Source of the DNA: Clostridia bacterium
Lineage (GTDB): Bacteria > Bacillota > Clostridia > Christensenellales > Aristaeellaceae
Length of the DNA: 64,000 bases
Reading direction: 5' to 3'
Assembly: GCA_017460395.1 (NCBI GenBank)
Contig: JAFUBA010000154.1
Location: 1-64,000, forward strand
The position numbers and the translations under genes were made by a program. The notes under the pieces are model-generated. The model was not told the origin of the DNA, ran no database searches, and worked only from the letters and a program-made list of their open reading frames with translations. How positions within the stretch are numbered: position 1 is the first letter of the stretch; every line of letters starts with the position of its first letter. Below, in pieces: positions 25,697 through 35,144 of the stretch.

Positions 25697-27289
25697 ATGG
25701 TCACTGTTTCCAACGTATCCCTGACCTTCGGCGGGCAGAAGCTTTTCTCCGGTGCCGATCTCAAATTCCTGCCCGGAAACTGCTACGGCATCATCGGTGC
25801 CAACGGCGCCGGCAAGTCCACCTTCCTGCGCATTCTCTCGGGAGAGCTGGAGCCCACCACCGGCACCGTCACCATCCCGCCGAACGAGCGCATGTCCACC
25901 CTCAAGCAGGACCAGTTCGCCTACGATGCCTATCCTGTGCTGGACACGGTCATCATGGGCAACCAGCGGCTGTACGACATCATGAAGGAGAAGGACGCGC
26001 TGTATGCAAAGCCTGACTTTTCCGATGAGGACGGCGAGAAGGCCGCGGAGCTGGAGGGCGAGTTTGCAGAGATGGACGGCTGGAACGCGGAGAGCGATGC
26101 GTCCATGCTGCTCACGGGTCTTGGCATCTCCCCGGACCTGCAGTCCATGCCCATGGCCGATCTGACCGGCGGCGACAAGTTCAAGGTGCTTCTGGCCCAG
26201 GCCCTCTTTGGACATCCGGACATCCTGCTTCTGGACGAGCCCACCAACAACCTCGACAACCGGTCCGTGGCGTGGCTTGAAAACTTCCTCATGGATTTCC
26301 CGGGCACCCTCATCGTGGTCAGCCACGACAGATGGTTCCTCAACAATATCTGCACCCACATCGTGGACATCGATTACAGCCAGGTGAAGATGTATGTGGG
26401 CAACTACGACTTCTGGTACGAGTCCTCCAAGATCATGCAGTCCCTGATGAACGATCAGAAAAAGCGCAGGGAGGACAAGATCCGGGAGCTGCAGGCCTTC
26501 ATTCAGCGCTTCTCCTCCAACAAGTCCAAGGCGAAGCAGGCCACCAGCAGGAGAAAGCTTCTGGACCAGCTGACCGTGGAACAGATGCCTGCCTCCTCCC
26601 GCCGCTATCCCTGGGTGCACTTCTGCCCGGAGCGCGAGGCCGGCAAGGACATCCTGACCGTGAATGACATTTCCTACACTCAGGACGGTATTCAGCTGCT
26701 CAAGGATGTGTCCTTCGTGGTCACCAAGGGGCAGAAGATCGCCCTGGTCGGAAACGAGCAGGCCCAGACCGCGCTCTTCCGCATCCTGGCCGAGGAGATC
26801 CAGCCGGACAGCGGATCCTTCAAGTTCGGCGTCACCATCTCCACCAGCTATTTCCCCAAGGACAACAGCGCCTACTTTGACGGCTGCGATCTGACAATGA
26901 TGGAGTGGTTTGCCCAGTACAGTCCGGAGCAGCTGGAGACCTACATGCGCGGTTTCCTTGGCCGCATGCTCTTCTCGGGCGATGATGTCTACAAGCCCGT
27001 CTCCGTCCTCTCGGGCGGCGAGAAGGTCCGCTGCATGCTCTCGAGGATGATGCTCTCCGGCGCCAACTTCCTCATGCTCGACCAGCCCACCAACCATCTG
27101 GACCTGGAATCCATCACGGCGGTCAACAACGCCCTCATCTCCTTCCCCGGCAACGTGATCTTCACCAGCCAGGACCACCAGTTCATCACGACGGTGGCAG
27201 ACCGGATCCTGGAGATCCACGACGACGGCACCATCTCCGACTACTACTGCAATTATGAGGAATACCTCGATAAGACCATGCAGAAATAA
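25697..27289 (+). CDS. ABC-F family ATPase with a degenerate second nucleotide site
   Basis: 530 residues with two ABC domains and no membrane segments. Domain 1 is intact: Walker A GANGAGKS, signature LTGGDK, Walker B LLLDEPTNNLD, H-loop VSHDRW. Domain 2 keeps the signature LSGGEK. Its Walker A region reads GNEQAQTALF without the Lys, Walker B is LMLDQPTNHLD with Gln for Glu, and the switch His is Gln in TSQDHQF. The interdomain linker (RREDKIRELQAFIQRFSSNK) is normal. ABC-F proteins act on the ribosomal E site as translation factors or antibiotic-protection proteins. This one resembles the YkpA/YbiT branch. Confidence 0.9.
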   Translation: MVTVSNVSLTFGGQKLFSGADLKFLPGNCYGIIGANGAGKSTFLRILSGELEPTTGTVTIPPNERMSTLKQDQFAYDAYPVLDTVIMGNQRLYDIMKEKDALYAKPDFSDEDGEKAAELEGEFAEMDGWNAESDASMLLTGLGISPDLQSMPMADLTGGDKFKVLLAQALFGHPDILLLDEPTNNLDNRSVAWLENFLMDFPGTLIVVSHDRWFLNNICTHIVDIDYSQVKMYVGNYDFWYESSKIMQSLMNDQKKRREDKIRELQAFIQRFSSNKSKAKQATSRRKLLDQLTVEQMPASSRRYPWVHFCPEREAGKDILTVNDISYTQDGIQLLKDVSFVVTKGQKIALVGNEQAQTALFRILAEEIQPDSGSFKFGVTISTSYFPKDNSAYFDGCDLTMMEWFAQYSPEQLETYMRGFLGRMLFSGDDVYKPVSVLSGGEKVRCMLSRMMLSGANFLMLDQPTNHLDLESITAVNNALISFPGNVIFTSQDHQFITTVADRILEIHDDGTISDYYCNYEEYLDKTMQK

Positions 27290-27322
27290 GGCAGTGCTTT
27301 TCCTGCCCGATCGGAGGCTGCC

Positions 27323-28675
27323 ATGAAACGGTACAGTATTCTATTGAGCCTTGTCCTCTGTATTCTGCTGGTCTCCCTGGCCTTTTCAGAATCACCGCCC
27401 GAAGACTGGCTGGATCTCAGGCTCTCCCTGCATCTTGGCGACGGGGAGGATGAGGTGACCGTCCCGGGCGAGATCGTCCCCTGGAGCGAGGAGCCTTCCT
27501 TCTGGTTCACGCTTCCGGAGGATCTGCCGGAGGACGGCTGGGTCTTCCATGTGGGCCACGAGGCACACCCCGAGTGGAACTACGGCGCAGAGAACGCCGG
27601 CGAGGGCTCCTACACGATCGTCACACAGATCGATCCTGACCTTGCCACAAGGCTCTTTGTCTATGACGAGGACAGAAACCCCGTCGCCACCACCGTGTAC
27701 CTCTATGTTTCCCGCCTGCCCATGCCCGAGGCACCGGCTGTCCCCGCAGGGGCTGCCAGCCTTGTCCGCGAGGTCCGCGTGACCGAGGTCCCGGTGACAA
27801 AAGCTGAGGTCACCGTCCTCTACCGTCTCAGGGACGGCGATGATGTGGCGGAGGAAACCGTCTCCCTGCCCTATCCATCCACGCAGGCCGTGGACGCCGT
27901 GGCTCTTCTGCCGGAAGGATATCTGCCAGTCGGCGATACCGTGCAGGACGTCACGCTGTCAGAGGACGGCACACCCGATGTGAGCCCCATCGTCTTTTAT
28001 GTCGAGAAGGCGGATGCATCGAAGGTCCTGGTCCTGTTTGTGGACGCCGTGACCGGAGAGCAGATCATCAGCCCGACGATGTCGGACATCAGCGTGTCCG
28101 ACGGCCTCTTCCTCCTCACGCCCCCCGAAAACTATGTGCCGGAGGGCTATCACCAGGTGGGAGATGCCTATCAGCTGATCGAGATGACGGGCGGGGTTCC
28201 CTCTCCGTCCTTGGTCACCTTCACCTATGAGTTCGTGGCCACACCGACCCCGGACCCCAACATGACGCCCACACCGGAACCGACGCCGGAGGCCACCGAG
28301 ACCCCAGTGCCGACGGAAACGCCCCTGCCCTACACGCCGACGCCCTCGCCCCTGCCGACCGTCTCCCCGACCCCCTATCTGTACGGCGAAACGGTCATCA
28401 ACCGCTGGGCGATCACCAATGCGCCCAGGGTCAACATCCGTCCCATCCCGGGACGCACGCAGCCCCGAAACGGCGAGGTCCCGGAGACAGCCACCTATGT
28501 GTGGGTGATCTCCGAGGTCGTGAATGACCGGGACATGCTCTGGTATCACATTCTTTACCGCAACAAGGAAGGCTATATCCAGGGCGATTTCCTGGATGTC
28601 CTCTCCCAGTACGAGAGCGATGACTTCCAGAGCGCCCTCTACTCCCCGGTGCCAGAAAGCACCCCCGGATCCTAA
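27323..28675 (+). CDS. Secreted SH3-domain protein with MucBP-like repeats and Pro-Thr linker (paralogue 1)
   Basis: 450 residues. A signal peptide ends ...LAFS-ES. The N-terminal domain (about 25-140, LDLRLSLHLGDGEDEVTV...) is shared with the next gene. Two beta-rich repeats of MucBP-like look follow (about 155-305), then a Pro-Thr linker of PTPEPTPEATETP type (about 310-350). A C-terminal SH3b-like domain (about 360-440: APRVNIRPIPGR, EGYIQGDFLDVLSQYES) closes the protein. There is no membrane anchor, so it is probably wall-associated through SH3b. It lies 33 bases after the ABC-F gene. Confidence 0.75.
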   Translation: MKRYSILLSLVLCILLVSLAFSESPPEDWLDLRLSLHLGDGEDEVTVPGEIVPWSEEPSFWFTLPEDLPEDGWVFHVGHEAHPEWNYGAENAGEGSYTIVTQIDPDLATRLFVYDEDRNPVATTVYLYVSRLPMPEAPAVPAGAASLVREVRVTEVPVTKAEVTVLYRLRDGDDVAEETVSLPYPSTQAVDAVALLPEGYLPVGDTVQDVTLSEDGTPDVSPIVFYVEKADASKVLVLFVDAVTGEQIISPTMSDISVSDGLFLLTPPENYVPEGYHQVGDAYQLIEMTGGVPSPSLVTFTYEFVATPTPDPNMTPTPEPTPEATETPVPTETPLPYTPTPSPLPTVSPTPYLYGETVINRWAITNAPRVNIRPIPGRTQPRNGEVPETATYVWVISEVVNDRDMLWYHILYRNKEGYIQGDFLDVLSQYESDDFQSALYSPVPESTPGS

Positions 28676-28706
28676 GCGCAACTGATTTTCTTCACGGAGG
28701 AATATC

Positions 28707-31700
28707 ATGAACCGGCTCAAGTCCCTGTTATCCCTCATCCTGTCCCTGGTGCTCGCACTCAATGTCCTGGCCGCCGTGCCTGCGCTGGCCGAGGAACCCG
28801 TGTCCGACTGGCAGGATCTTCATGTCGCCCTCCTGTTCCAGGACGGCGAAGGCCAGGTCACCACGGTCCAGGGCGAAGCCCTGCCATGGTCCGAGGATCA
28901 TGCTTTCTGGTTCACCCTGCCGGGCAATTACTTCGGCTGGGTGCTGGACATCTCGCATCCGGCGCATCCGGACTGGATCTTCGATCCCCAGAGCGGCAGC
29001 ATTCCCTTCTTTACCCTTGCAGACGGCCTGAATGAAGAGCGGGCCTTCACGGTGGAAAGCAGGAATGCCGAGGGCGAAACCCAGGAGACATATCACCTGT
29101 ATATTTCCCTGCTGCCCGCGCCCGAGATGCCGGAAGGGGCGGAGGAAGACACTGCCCCCGAAGCATCCGAGGCAGTGCCCGAAGTGCCCGCGGCCGCTGA
29201 CACCTCCCGCGATGTACCCCTGCCCTTCCCGGAGGACGATCCCTTTTATGAGGATGACGGGGCGTCCATTGAGCCCACCATCCAGGAGATCCTGGCGGAG
29301 GCAGACGGGATCCCGCTCCCCGAGCCCGGTGTGCAGCTGCGCGTGACCTGGAAGTATGAGAACGGTCAGGTGCTGGCGCAGAGTGTTCTCGATGTCCAGA
29401 AGGACACCACCGTCACCGTGCGCGCGAGCGATCTTCCTCTGGATGACCAGGAGCTGCTCCGCTCCCTCACCCTCACCTCCCCCCGGGAGGTGTCCGTCCT
29501 GTGCGATGAAAACGGTGTCCTCTCTCAAAACGAGGTCACCTTTACCTACCAGGACGTGAGCGGATACACCACGGTGACGGTAGAGTATCAGCTCTTCGGA
29601 CAGACCGTGGCCACAGAGGATGTGCGCCTCCCCTATCCCTCCCGCCAGACCGTGTCCCCGAATCCGGATACGCTGGACCGCTATATCGTCAGCGGGACCC
29701 GTGCCTATGACATCACCCTCGACGATCAGGGCGTGTCCGACATCAATCCCATCGTCTTCCAGGTGGAGGAGGCGGGATCCACCTCGATTCAGCTGTTTTT
29801 TGTGGATGCAGACACCGGGGAGACCATCGCCGAGCCCATGATCACACTCCTTGGACAGAGCGACGGGATGTTCGTGGTCACACCCCCCGAGGATCATGTC
29901 CCTCAGGGCTACGAGCTGAAAGGTTCCTCCTACTCCCTCGTTCAGGTGACCGGCGGCAGGCCCGACCCGGATTCCATCACCTTCGCCTACACGCCAAGAG
30001 ATGTGCTGAACTATCTGCCGGCTCCTGAGACGCAGGACGCAGAAGCGCCCGCGGCCGAGGAAACAGTGGAGGATGCAGAGGAAGCAGCCGAGACCGCCAG
30101 CACTGATGCAGTCATTGATGTCGAAGCCGCCTCCGCAGAATCTGGGCTCAACGAGCTTGGTGAAACCATCGTCGACCGGTGGGGCGCCACCAATTCTCCC
30201 CGTGTGAATATCCGGCCCATCGCCGGCCGCTCCATGCCGCGAATCGGCGAGGTCGCCGAGGCTGCCACCCGCGTCTGGGTCAGTGCCCAGACCGTGTCCG
30301 AAACGGGCGAACAGTGGTATCACATCATCTATAAGGGCAAGGAAGGCTATATCCAGGCCATCTATCTGGACCTTCTGTCGAAGTATGAGTCCGATGCCTG
30401 GCAGAACATGCTACCCTCCCCGGTGCCCACCTCTGTGCCTTTTGTGGAGGAAGAGCCCGAAGTGACCCCTGAACCCACACTGGCACCCACAGCCACACCT
30501 GAACCTACCGAGGTACCCACGGAAGCCCCGACGGCCACACCCGAGCCCACCGATGTGCCCACGGAAGCCCCCACGGCCACACCCGAACCCACCGAGGTGC
30601 CCACGGAAGTCCCAACGGCTACACCCGAACCCACCGAGGTGCCCACGGAAGCTCCCACTGCCACACCCGAACCCACCGAGGTGCCCACGGAAGCCCCGAC
30701 GGCCACACCCGTTCCTACCGAGGTACCCACGGAGGCTCCCACCGCCACACCCGTGCCCACCGAGGTGCCCACGGAGGCTCCCACAGCCACACCTGAACCT
30801 ACCGAAGTACCCACCGAGGTGCCCACGGAAGCCCCGACGGCTACACCTGAACCCACCGAGGTGCCTACTGAAGTGCCCACCGCGACACCTACGGCCACGC
30901 CGACAGCCACACCGGCACCCACAGAAGCACCTACGGCCACACCCATTCCCACGGACGTGCCCACGCAGGTCCCGACACCCACGCCTGAACCTACCGACGT
31001 GCCCACCGCTTCCCCCGTTCCGATCACCGGTCCTGCCACCAGCATGACCTTCCAGGCGATCATCCGGGCAACGGCGTCAGATCGTGGCGTCATCATCGGT
31101 CAGGTGCTGGAAAACGATGTGGTGGAAATCCTGCGTCAGGTCTATCCTCTGGACGGCACGATCTGGCATGAGATCCAGTGGGACGGACAGACAGGCTTTG
31201 TCCGTGCAGATCAGCTGCGCACCCTGAGCGAGGTGGACCTGCAGCTGCTCCATCCGACGGAGGCTCCCTCTCCCACACCCGTGCCCACAGAGATCCCCCT
31301 GACACCGCAGCCGAGAAGCGCTCTGCAGCAGGCAGCGCTGCCCACCATGTGGGTGACCACCGTCACGCCTGCCCCTGCCACCTTCTTTACGGATGCACCG
31401 ACAGAGGTTCCTGAGGCTGTCTTCTTTACCACCGACACGCCCGTGCCGGTGACGGAAAGCCCTGTACCCACGGACACACCCGAGGTGACGGATACCCCTG
31501 CGCCGACTGAGGCAACCGCAGTGGAGGTCATCATCACCGATGCTCCGGTGACCGAGCTTCCCGTGACCGAGGCGCCTGCGACGGAGATTCCTGTGACTGA
31601 GGCTCCTGTCACCGAAGCTCCTGCCACCGAGGTGCCCGCGACGGAAACGCCACTCTCCGAGGACCTCTTCTCCGCACCCGCAAGGGATCAGGCACAGGCG

Positions 31701-31979
31701 ACACAGGCACCCTCCGCCACCATTTCCAATCTTCCCATTGAGCTGATCTTCATCGTGGGCGGCAGCCTACTGATCATCTTCATCATCATTCTTCTGGTGA
31801 TGAGACGTAACCGGAAGCTCCGCGAAGAGTTCGCCCTGGAGGCGGCCGAAGAAAAGGAACGGCAGGATCAGGAGCTGGACGAGTTCATTCACCTGTCTCA
31901 GAAACAGGTGGAGCGTCCCTTTGATCTGAATCTGTCCGTTCCGCAGACGCCCAAAGATCCGCCTGTGACAGAATCATGA
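28707..31979 (+). CDS. Large membrane-anchored surface protein with Pro-Thr repeats and two SH3-like domains (paralogue 2)
   Basis: 1090 residues. Signal peptide (...VPALA-EE), then the N-terminal and MucBP-like domains shared with the gene just upstream, an SH3b-like domain (about 480-570), a long repeat tract of 14-residue TATPEPTEVPTEAP units (about 590-770), a second SH3-like domain (about 775-840) and a further low-complexity Thr/Pro/Val/Glu region. A single membrane helix (about 1010-1035, ELIFIVGGSLLIIFIIILLV) precedes a charged cytosolic tail of about 55 residues. The layout suggests a stalk crossing the wall with binding heads outside. RBS GGAGG. Confidence 0.8.
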   Translation: MNRLKSLLSLILSLVLALNVLAAVPALAEEPVSDWQDLHVALLFQDGEGQVTTVQGEALPWSEDHAFWFTLPGNYFGWVLDISHPAHPDWIFDPQSGSIPFFTLADGLNEERAFTVESRNAEGETQETYHLYISLLPAPEMPEGAEEDTAPEASEAVPEVPAAADTSRDVPLPFPEDDPFYEDDGASIEPTIQEILAEADGIPLPEPGVQLRVTWKYENGQVLAQSVLDVQKDTTVTVRASDLPLDDQELLRSLTLTSPREVSVLCDENGVLSQNEVTFTYQDVSGYTTVTVEYQLFGQTVATEDVRLPYPSRQTVSPNPDTLDRYIVSGTRAYDITLDDQGVSDINPIVFQVEEAGSTSIQLFFVDADTGETIAEPMITLLGQSDGMFVVTPPEDHVPQGYELKGSSYSLVQVTGGRPDPDSITFAYTPRDVLNYLPAPETQDAEAPAAEETVEDAEEAAETASTDAVIDVEAASAESGLNELGETIVDRWGATNSPRVNIRPIAGRSMPRIGEVAEAATRVWVSAQTVSETGEQWYHIIYKGKEGYIQAIYLDLLSKYESDAWQNMLPSPVPTSVPFVEEEPEVTPEPTLAPTATPEPTEVPTEAPTATPEPTDVPTEAPTATPEPTEVPTEVPTATPEPTEVPTEAPTATPEPTEVPTEAPTATPVPTEVPTEAPTATPVPTEVPTEAPTATPEPTEVPTEVPTEAPTATPEPTEVPTEVPTATPTATPTATPAPTEAPTATPIPTDVPTQVPTPTPEPTDVPTASPVPITGPATSMTFQAIIRATASDRGVIIGQVLENDVVEILRQVYPLDGTIWHEIQWDGQTGFVRADQLRTLSEVDLQLLHPTEAPSPTPVPTEIPLTPQPRSALQQAALPTMWVTTVTPAPATFFTDAPTEVPEAVFFTTDTPVPVTESPVPTDTPEVTDTPAPTEATAVEVIITDAPVTELPVTEAPATEIPVTEAPVTEAPATEVPATETPLSEDLFSAPARDQAQATQAPSATISNLPIELIFIVGGSLLIIFIIILLVMRRNRKLREEFALEAAEEKERQDQELDEFIHLSQKQVERPFDLNLSVPQTPKDPPVTES
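30475..31020 (+). repeat. Tandem 42-base Pro-Thr coding repeat
   Basis: About nine copies of a 42-base unit encoding PTATPEPTEVPTEA with small variants (EVP/DVP, PEP/PVP), degrading at the 3' end into TATPTATPTATP. Synonymous codon differences between copies show that the tract is not freshly amplified, but it remains prone to length change. Confidence 0.9.
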
Positions 31980-31983
31980 TTCA

Positions 31984-32021
31984 CAAGAAAAAAACGAGGC
32001 TGAGGCCTCGTTTTTTTCTTG
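31984..32021. terminator. Bidirectional terminator
   Basis: CAAGAAAAAAACGAGGC pairs perfectly with GCCTCGTTTTTTTCTTG around a TGAG loop. It separates the large surface-protein gene from the convergent glycerol operon. Confidence 0.92.
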
Positions 32022-32033
32022 GGGTTTGGCTGG

Positions 32034-32393
32034 TCACAGAAGGTTCCTTGTGGCGATCACGTCCACCCCGGTGCCGCAGACATTCTCCAGCACCACATCC
32101 TTTTCGTGTACAGGCCGCGACACCGTGACGCGGGACAGCTCCTTCATGCACTCGAAGATCTTAGCCTTCGGGATCGGCGTCCTTGTCTTCACAGACAGCG
32201 GCATCGGGCTGTCCTTGACGGCCACCACCGCGGTCACCATGCGAACGGGCATCGTGCACTCCTGGTGTGCATACGTTTCACCCCGCTTGCAGGTGTTCCC
32301 TGTCACGCTCTTCACTGCCCCGTCCTCCAGCTGCACGTTCATCCGGCAGCCCATGGGGCAGTTGATGCATGTGATGATTCTCTCTTCCAGCAT
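32034..32393 (-). CDS. DUF1667 protein, small Cys-rich partner of the glycerol-3-phosphate oxidoreductase
   Basis: 119 residues. CINCPMGC (9-16) and a further Cys at NTCKRGE (about 35) form a likely Fe-S or zinc site; the rest is a compact beta-rich domain. DUF1667 genes are regularly the last member of anaerobic glycerol oxidation operons beside two flavoproteins, as here. Its start overlaps the preceding stop by one base, which implies stoichiometric production. Confidence 0.88.
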   Translation of the reverse strand: MLEERIITCINCPMGCRMNVQLEDGAVKSVTGNTCKRGETYAHQECTMPVRMVTAVVAVKDSPMPLSVKTRTPIPKAKIFECMKELSRVTVSRPVHEKDVVLENVCGTGVDVIATRNLL

Positions 32394-33655
32394 TATGAAC
32401 CCACCTCCATCCGGACGGTCACATCGCCGTCAAGGCCTGCCACCACGTCCGCCTTGAGCGGCACCACCGCCATCTCGCCGGGCGTAAAGATCATGGCGCG
32501 TTTCCTTGCGATCTCGCGTCCATTGCACTCCACCACGGCCGAAGCCTTCTTAAACACCTGCGCAGGGCGGAACATGAGACGCACTTCCTCAGAGATCCCT
32601 TTGCGGATCTTCTGGGGCACGACGCCTCTGACGCCCTCGCCGTCTGACACACGCACCGTCTCTGCCTTCGGGAGATTCCCCCGCACAAAGGCTGCCGCTG
32701 CATGCCCTGCCCGGAAGCTCTCCTCCGACACGAAGTCCACCAGGTCGTGGACGTGCAGGACGTTGCCGCAGGCAAAGATGCCGGGCCTGTCCGTCTGCAG
32801 GGTATCCTCCACCTCGGCGCCGCTGGTGACGGGCGAGATGGTGACATTGGCACCGCGGGTCAGTTCGTTCTCGGGCAGAAGGCCCACGGAGAGCAGCAGC
32901 GTGTCGCAGTCAAAGTGCATCTGCGTGCCCGGAATCGGCCGCCTGTCGGGGCCTACCTCGGACACCTCGATGCCCGTCAGCCGGTCTCTGCCCTCGATCT
33001 TGGTCACGGTGTGGGAGAGATAGAGAGGAATGTTATAGTCCTCGAGGCACTGCACGATGTTTCGGTTCAGGCCCGAGGAGAAGGGCATCAGCTCGACGCA
33101 GGCCAGGACCTTTGCGCCCTGCAGCGTCATGCGGCGGGCCATGATCAGGCCGATATCGCCGGAGCCGAGGATGACCACACGCTTGCCCGGCATGTAACCT
33201 TCCAGGTTCACAAACTTCTGGGCCGTGCCGGCGGTGAAGACGCCGGAGCAGCGCGTACCAGGCGTCCCAAGGGCCCCCCTCGGCCGCTCGCGGCAGCCCA
33301 TGGAGAGGATGACCGCACCCGCGTCAATGATCTGCAGTCCCTCCTGCTCGCTCACGCAGGTGACCTGCCGCTCCTCCGTCACCTCCAGCACGGTCGTGTC
33401 GCACTGGATCGGGATACCGAGCTCCTTCGCCCTGTCAATATCACGCTGCGCATACTCGGGCCCCGTCAGCTCCTCGCCAAAGCGGTGAAGGCCGAAGCCG
33501 TTGTGGATGCACTGTCTGAGAATGCCGCCCGCCTGGTGCTCGCGCTCCAGAACCACCAGGTTCCGGATGCCGTCCTCCCAGGCTGCAATGGCAGCAGCCA
33601 ACCCCGCGGGACCCCCACCGACAATGACCAGGTCCTTTTTCAAATGCTCCATCAT
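32393..33655 (-). CDS. FAD-dependent oxidoreductase, GlpB-like second subunit
   Basis: 420 residues. An N-terminal dinucleotide-binding motif VGGGPAGLAAAIAAWEDG, a second Rossmann motif (VVILGSGDIGLIMARRM, about 155-172), and the ATG/GCRERPRGA-type region of pyridine-nucleotide disulphide-like oxidoreductases. In these operons this protein pairs with the GlpA-like dehydrogenase and passes electrons onward. Its ATG overlaps the GlpA-like stop by four bases. Confidence 0.85.
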   Translation of the reverse strand: MMEHLKKDLVIVGGGPAGLAAAIAAWEDGIRNLVVLEREHQAGGILRQCIHNGFGLHRFGEELTGPEYAQRDIDRAKELGIPIQCDTTVLEVTEERQVTCVSEQEGLQIIDAGAVILSMGCRERPRGALGTPGTRCSGVFTAGTAQKFVNLEGYMPGKRVVILGSGDIGLIMARRMTLQGAKVLACVELMPFSSGLNRNIVQCLEDYNIPLYLSHTVTKIEGRDRLTGIEVSEVGPDRRPIPGTQMHFDCDTLLLSVGLLPENELTRGANVTISPVTSGAEVEDTLQTDRPGIFACGNVLHVHDLVDFVSEESFRAGHAAAAFVRGNLPKAETVRVSDGEGVRGVVPQKIRKGISEEVRLMFRPAQVFKKASAVVECNGREIARKRAMIFTPGEMAVVPLKADVVAGLDGDVTVRMEVGS

Positions 33656-35103
33656 GCCTCCTGACCTCCCATCGCCTCAGAAATTGTTCCGCAAAGAAGC
33701 CAGCTGCCCTCGGATCCCTTCTGGATCTCTGTCATGGGCTTCCCAAGCTCCTCCGAGAGGATCTCCACCACCCTCGGAGAACAGAAGCCGCCCTGACACC
33801 TGCCCATGCCGGCCCGCGTCCGGCGCTTGACGCCATCCACGGACGTTGCGCCGACAGGGCGGCGGATCGCCGCTCGGATCTCGGCCTCGGTCACGACCTC
33901 GCACCGGCAGATAACCACACCCATCTTCGGGTCCTTTTCGATGGCTGCCTTCTGCTCCTCCCGCGTCATCTCGTTGAAGGGACGTGGGCGGGGAATCGGG
34001 GCCCTGAATTCGGCTTTCTTCTCCAGGTGCTCAGATGCGGCCACCATCTCCGCCAGCATCTTGCCGACGGCCGGGGCAGCAGACAGACCGGGGCTCTCCA
34101 GGCCCGCGGCCTCCCATGCCTTCCCGGCACCTTCGACGGGGCCGATCACAAAGTCACCGCCCGCCTCATGGGCACGGATCCCGGAGAAGTTGGTGACAGC
34201 CGTGCGCACGCTCACCTTCGGCCAGGTCAGGCGGCAAGCCTTCAGGATGGCGTCCAGGCCCTCCTGCGTGGTCTCTGTGTCAAGGCCGTCGTCCAGATCC
34301 TCCGCCGTCGGGCCGAGGAGCACGTTCCCATGCACCGTGGGTGCCACGAGGATGCCCTTGCCCATCCTGGTCGGGCACTGGAACATGGTCCTGTCAAAGG
34401 GCAGGACATCCGGATGGTCCAGGATATAGTACTGGCCGCGGCGATGCGTGATGTGCAGCTTCCTTGAGCTGATCTCATCGTGCAGGCGTGCGCTGTCAAA
34501 GCCTGCGCAGTTGATGACCATCCGCGCCTCGGTCCGGCCCCTGTTCGTCTCAAGGACCCAGTGGTCCCCGTCCCACGCCATGTGCTCGACCTTCGTGTTC
34601 ATCTCAAAGGCCACGCCGTTCACTGCCGCATGGTCTGCCAGGGCAAAGGCCATCTCATAGGGGCTGGTAATGCCGCTGGTGGGTACCAGCAGCGCACACA
34701 CGGCATCCTCGGAAACGTTTGGCTCCAGGCTTCTCAGTTCCTCTTTCTCGATGATCCTGAGTTCCTCGACCCCGTTGTCAATCCCCTGCTGCAGAAGCTT
34801 TTGAAGGGTTCCCCGATCGTCCTCTGAGAAGGCCAGCACCAGGGCACCGTTTTTCCGGTAGGGCACGCCAAGCTCCCGGCACATCTCCGGGTACATCTTC
34901 GCACCCTCCACGTTGAGTTTCGCCTTCAGGGTGCCCGGTACCGCGTCATAGCCTGCATGCACGATGCCGCTGTTTGCCTTGCTGGCGCCCTCCGCCACAT
35001 CGTGGCCCCGCTCCAGCACCCGGATCTCCAGATTGTAGCGGCTCATTTCTCTTGCCACGGCACAGCCGACCACACCGGCTCCGATGATGATCAGATCAGT
35101 CAA
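33652..35103 (-). CDS. GlpA-like FAD-dependent glycerol-3-phosphate dehydrogenase with C-terminal [2Fe-2S] domain
   Basis: 483 residues from a TTG at 35103, chosen because GGAGG lies 8 bases upstream and the FAD motif then follows at once (TDLIIIGAGVVGCAVAREMS). A DAO-type oxidase/dehydrogenase domain occupies about 1-370. The C-terminal BFD-like domain has VICRCE and GRCQGGFC, four Cys that would bind a [2Fe-2S] cluster. The expected reaction is sn-glycerol-3-phosphate to dihydroxyacetone phosphate. The neighbouring glycerol kinase gene supports this strongly. Confidence 0.88.
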   Translation of the reverse strand: MTDLIIIGAGVVGCAVAREMSRYNLEIRVLERGHDVAEGASKANSGIVHAGYDAVPGTLKAKLNVEGAKMYPEMCRELGVPYRKNGALVLAFSEDDRGTLQKLLQQGIDNGVEELRIIEKEELRSLEPNVSEDAVCALLVPTSGITSPYEMAFALADHAAVNGVAFEMNTKVEHMAWDGDHWVLETNRGRTEARMVINCAGFDSARLHDEISSRKLHITHRRGQYYILDHPDVLPFDRTMFQCPTRMGKGILVAPTVHGNVLLGPTAEDLDDGLDTETTQEGLDAILKACRLTWPKVSVRTAVTNFSGIRAHEAGGDFVIGPVEGAGKAWEAAGLESPGLSAAPAVGKMLAEMVAASEHLEKKAEFRAPIPRPRPFNEMTREEQKAAIEKDPKMGVVICRCEVVTEAEIRAAIRRPVGATSVDGVKRRTRAGMGRCQGGFCSPRVVEILSEELGKPMTEIQKGSEGSWLLCGTISEAMGGQEA

Positions 35104-35144
35104 TGCTTTTTCCTCCACTGCCAAATTCTTCAGAAACCTGCTGT

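Noticed and set aside
30475..31020. Regular 42-base repeats as a possible CRISPR array
   Set aside because: There are no unique spacers. The repeats are contiguous and encode Pro-Thr units inside a long gene.
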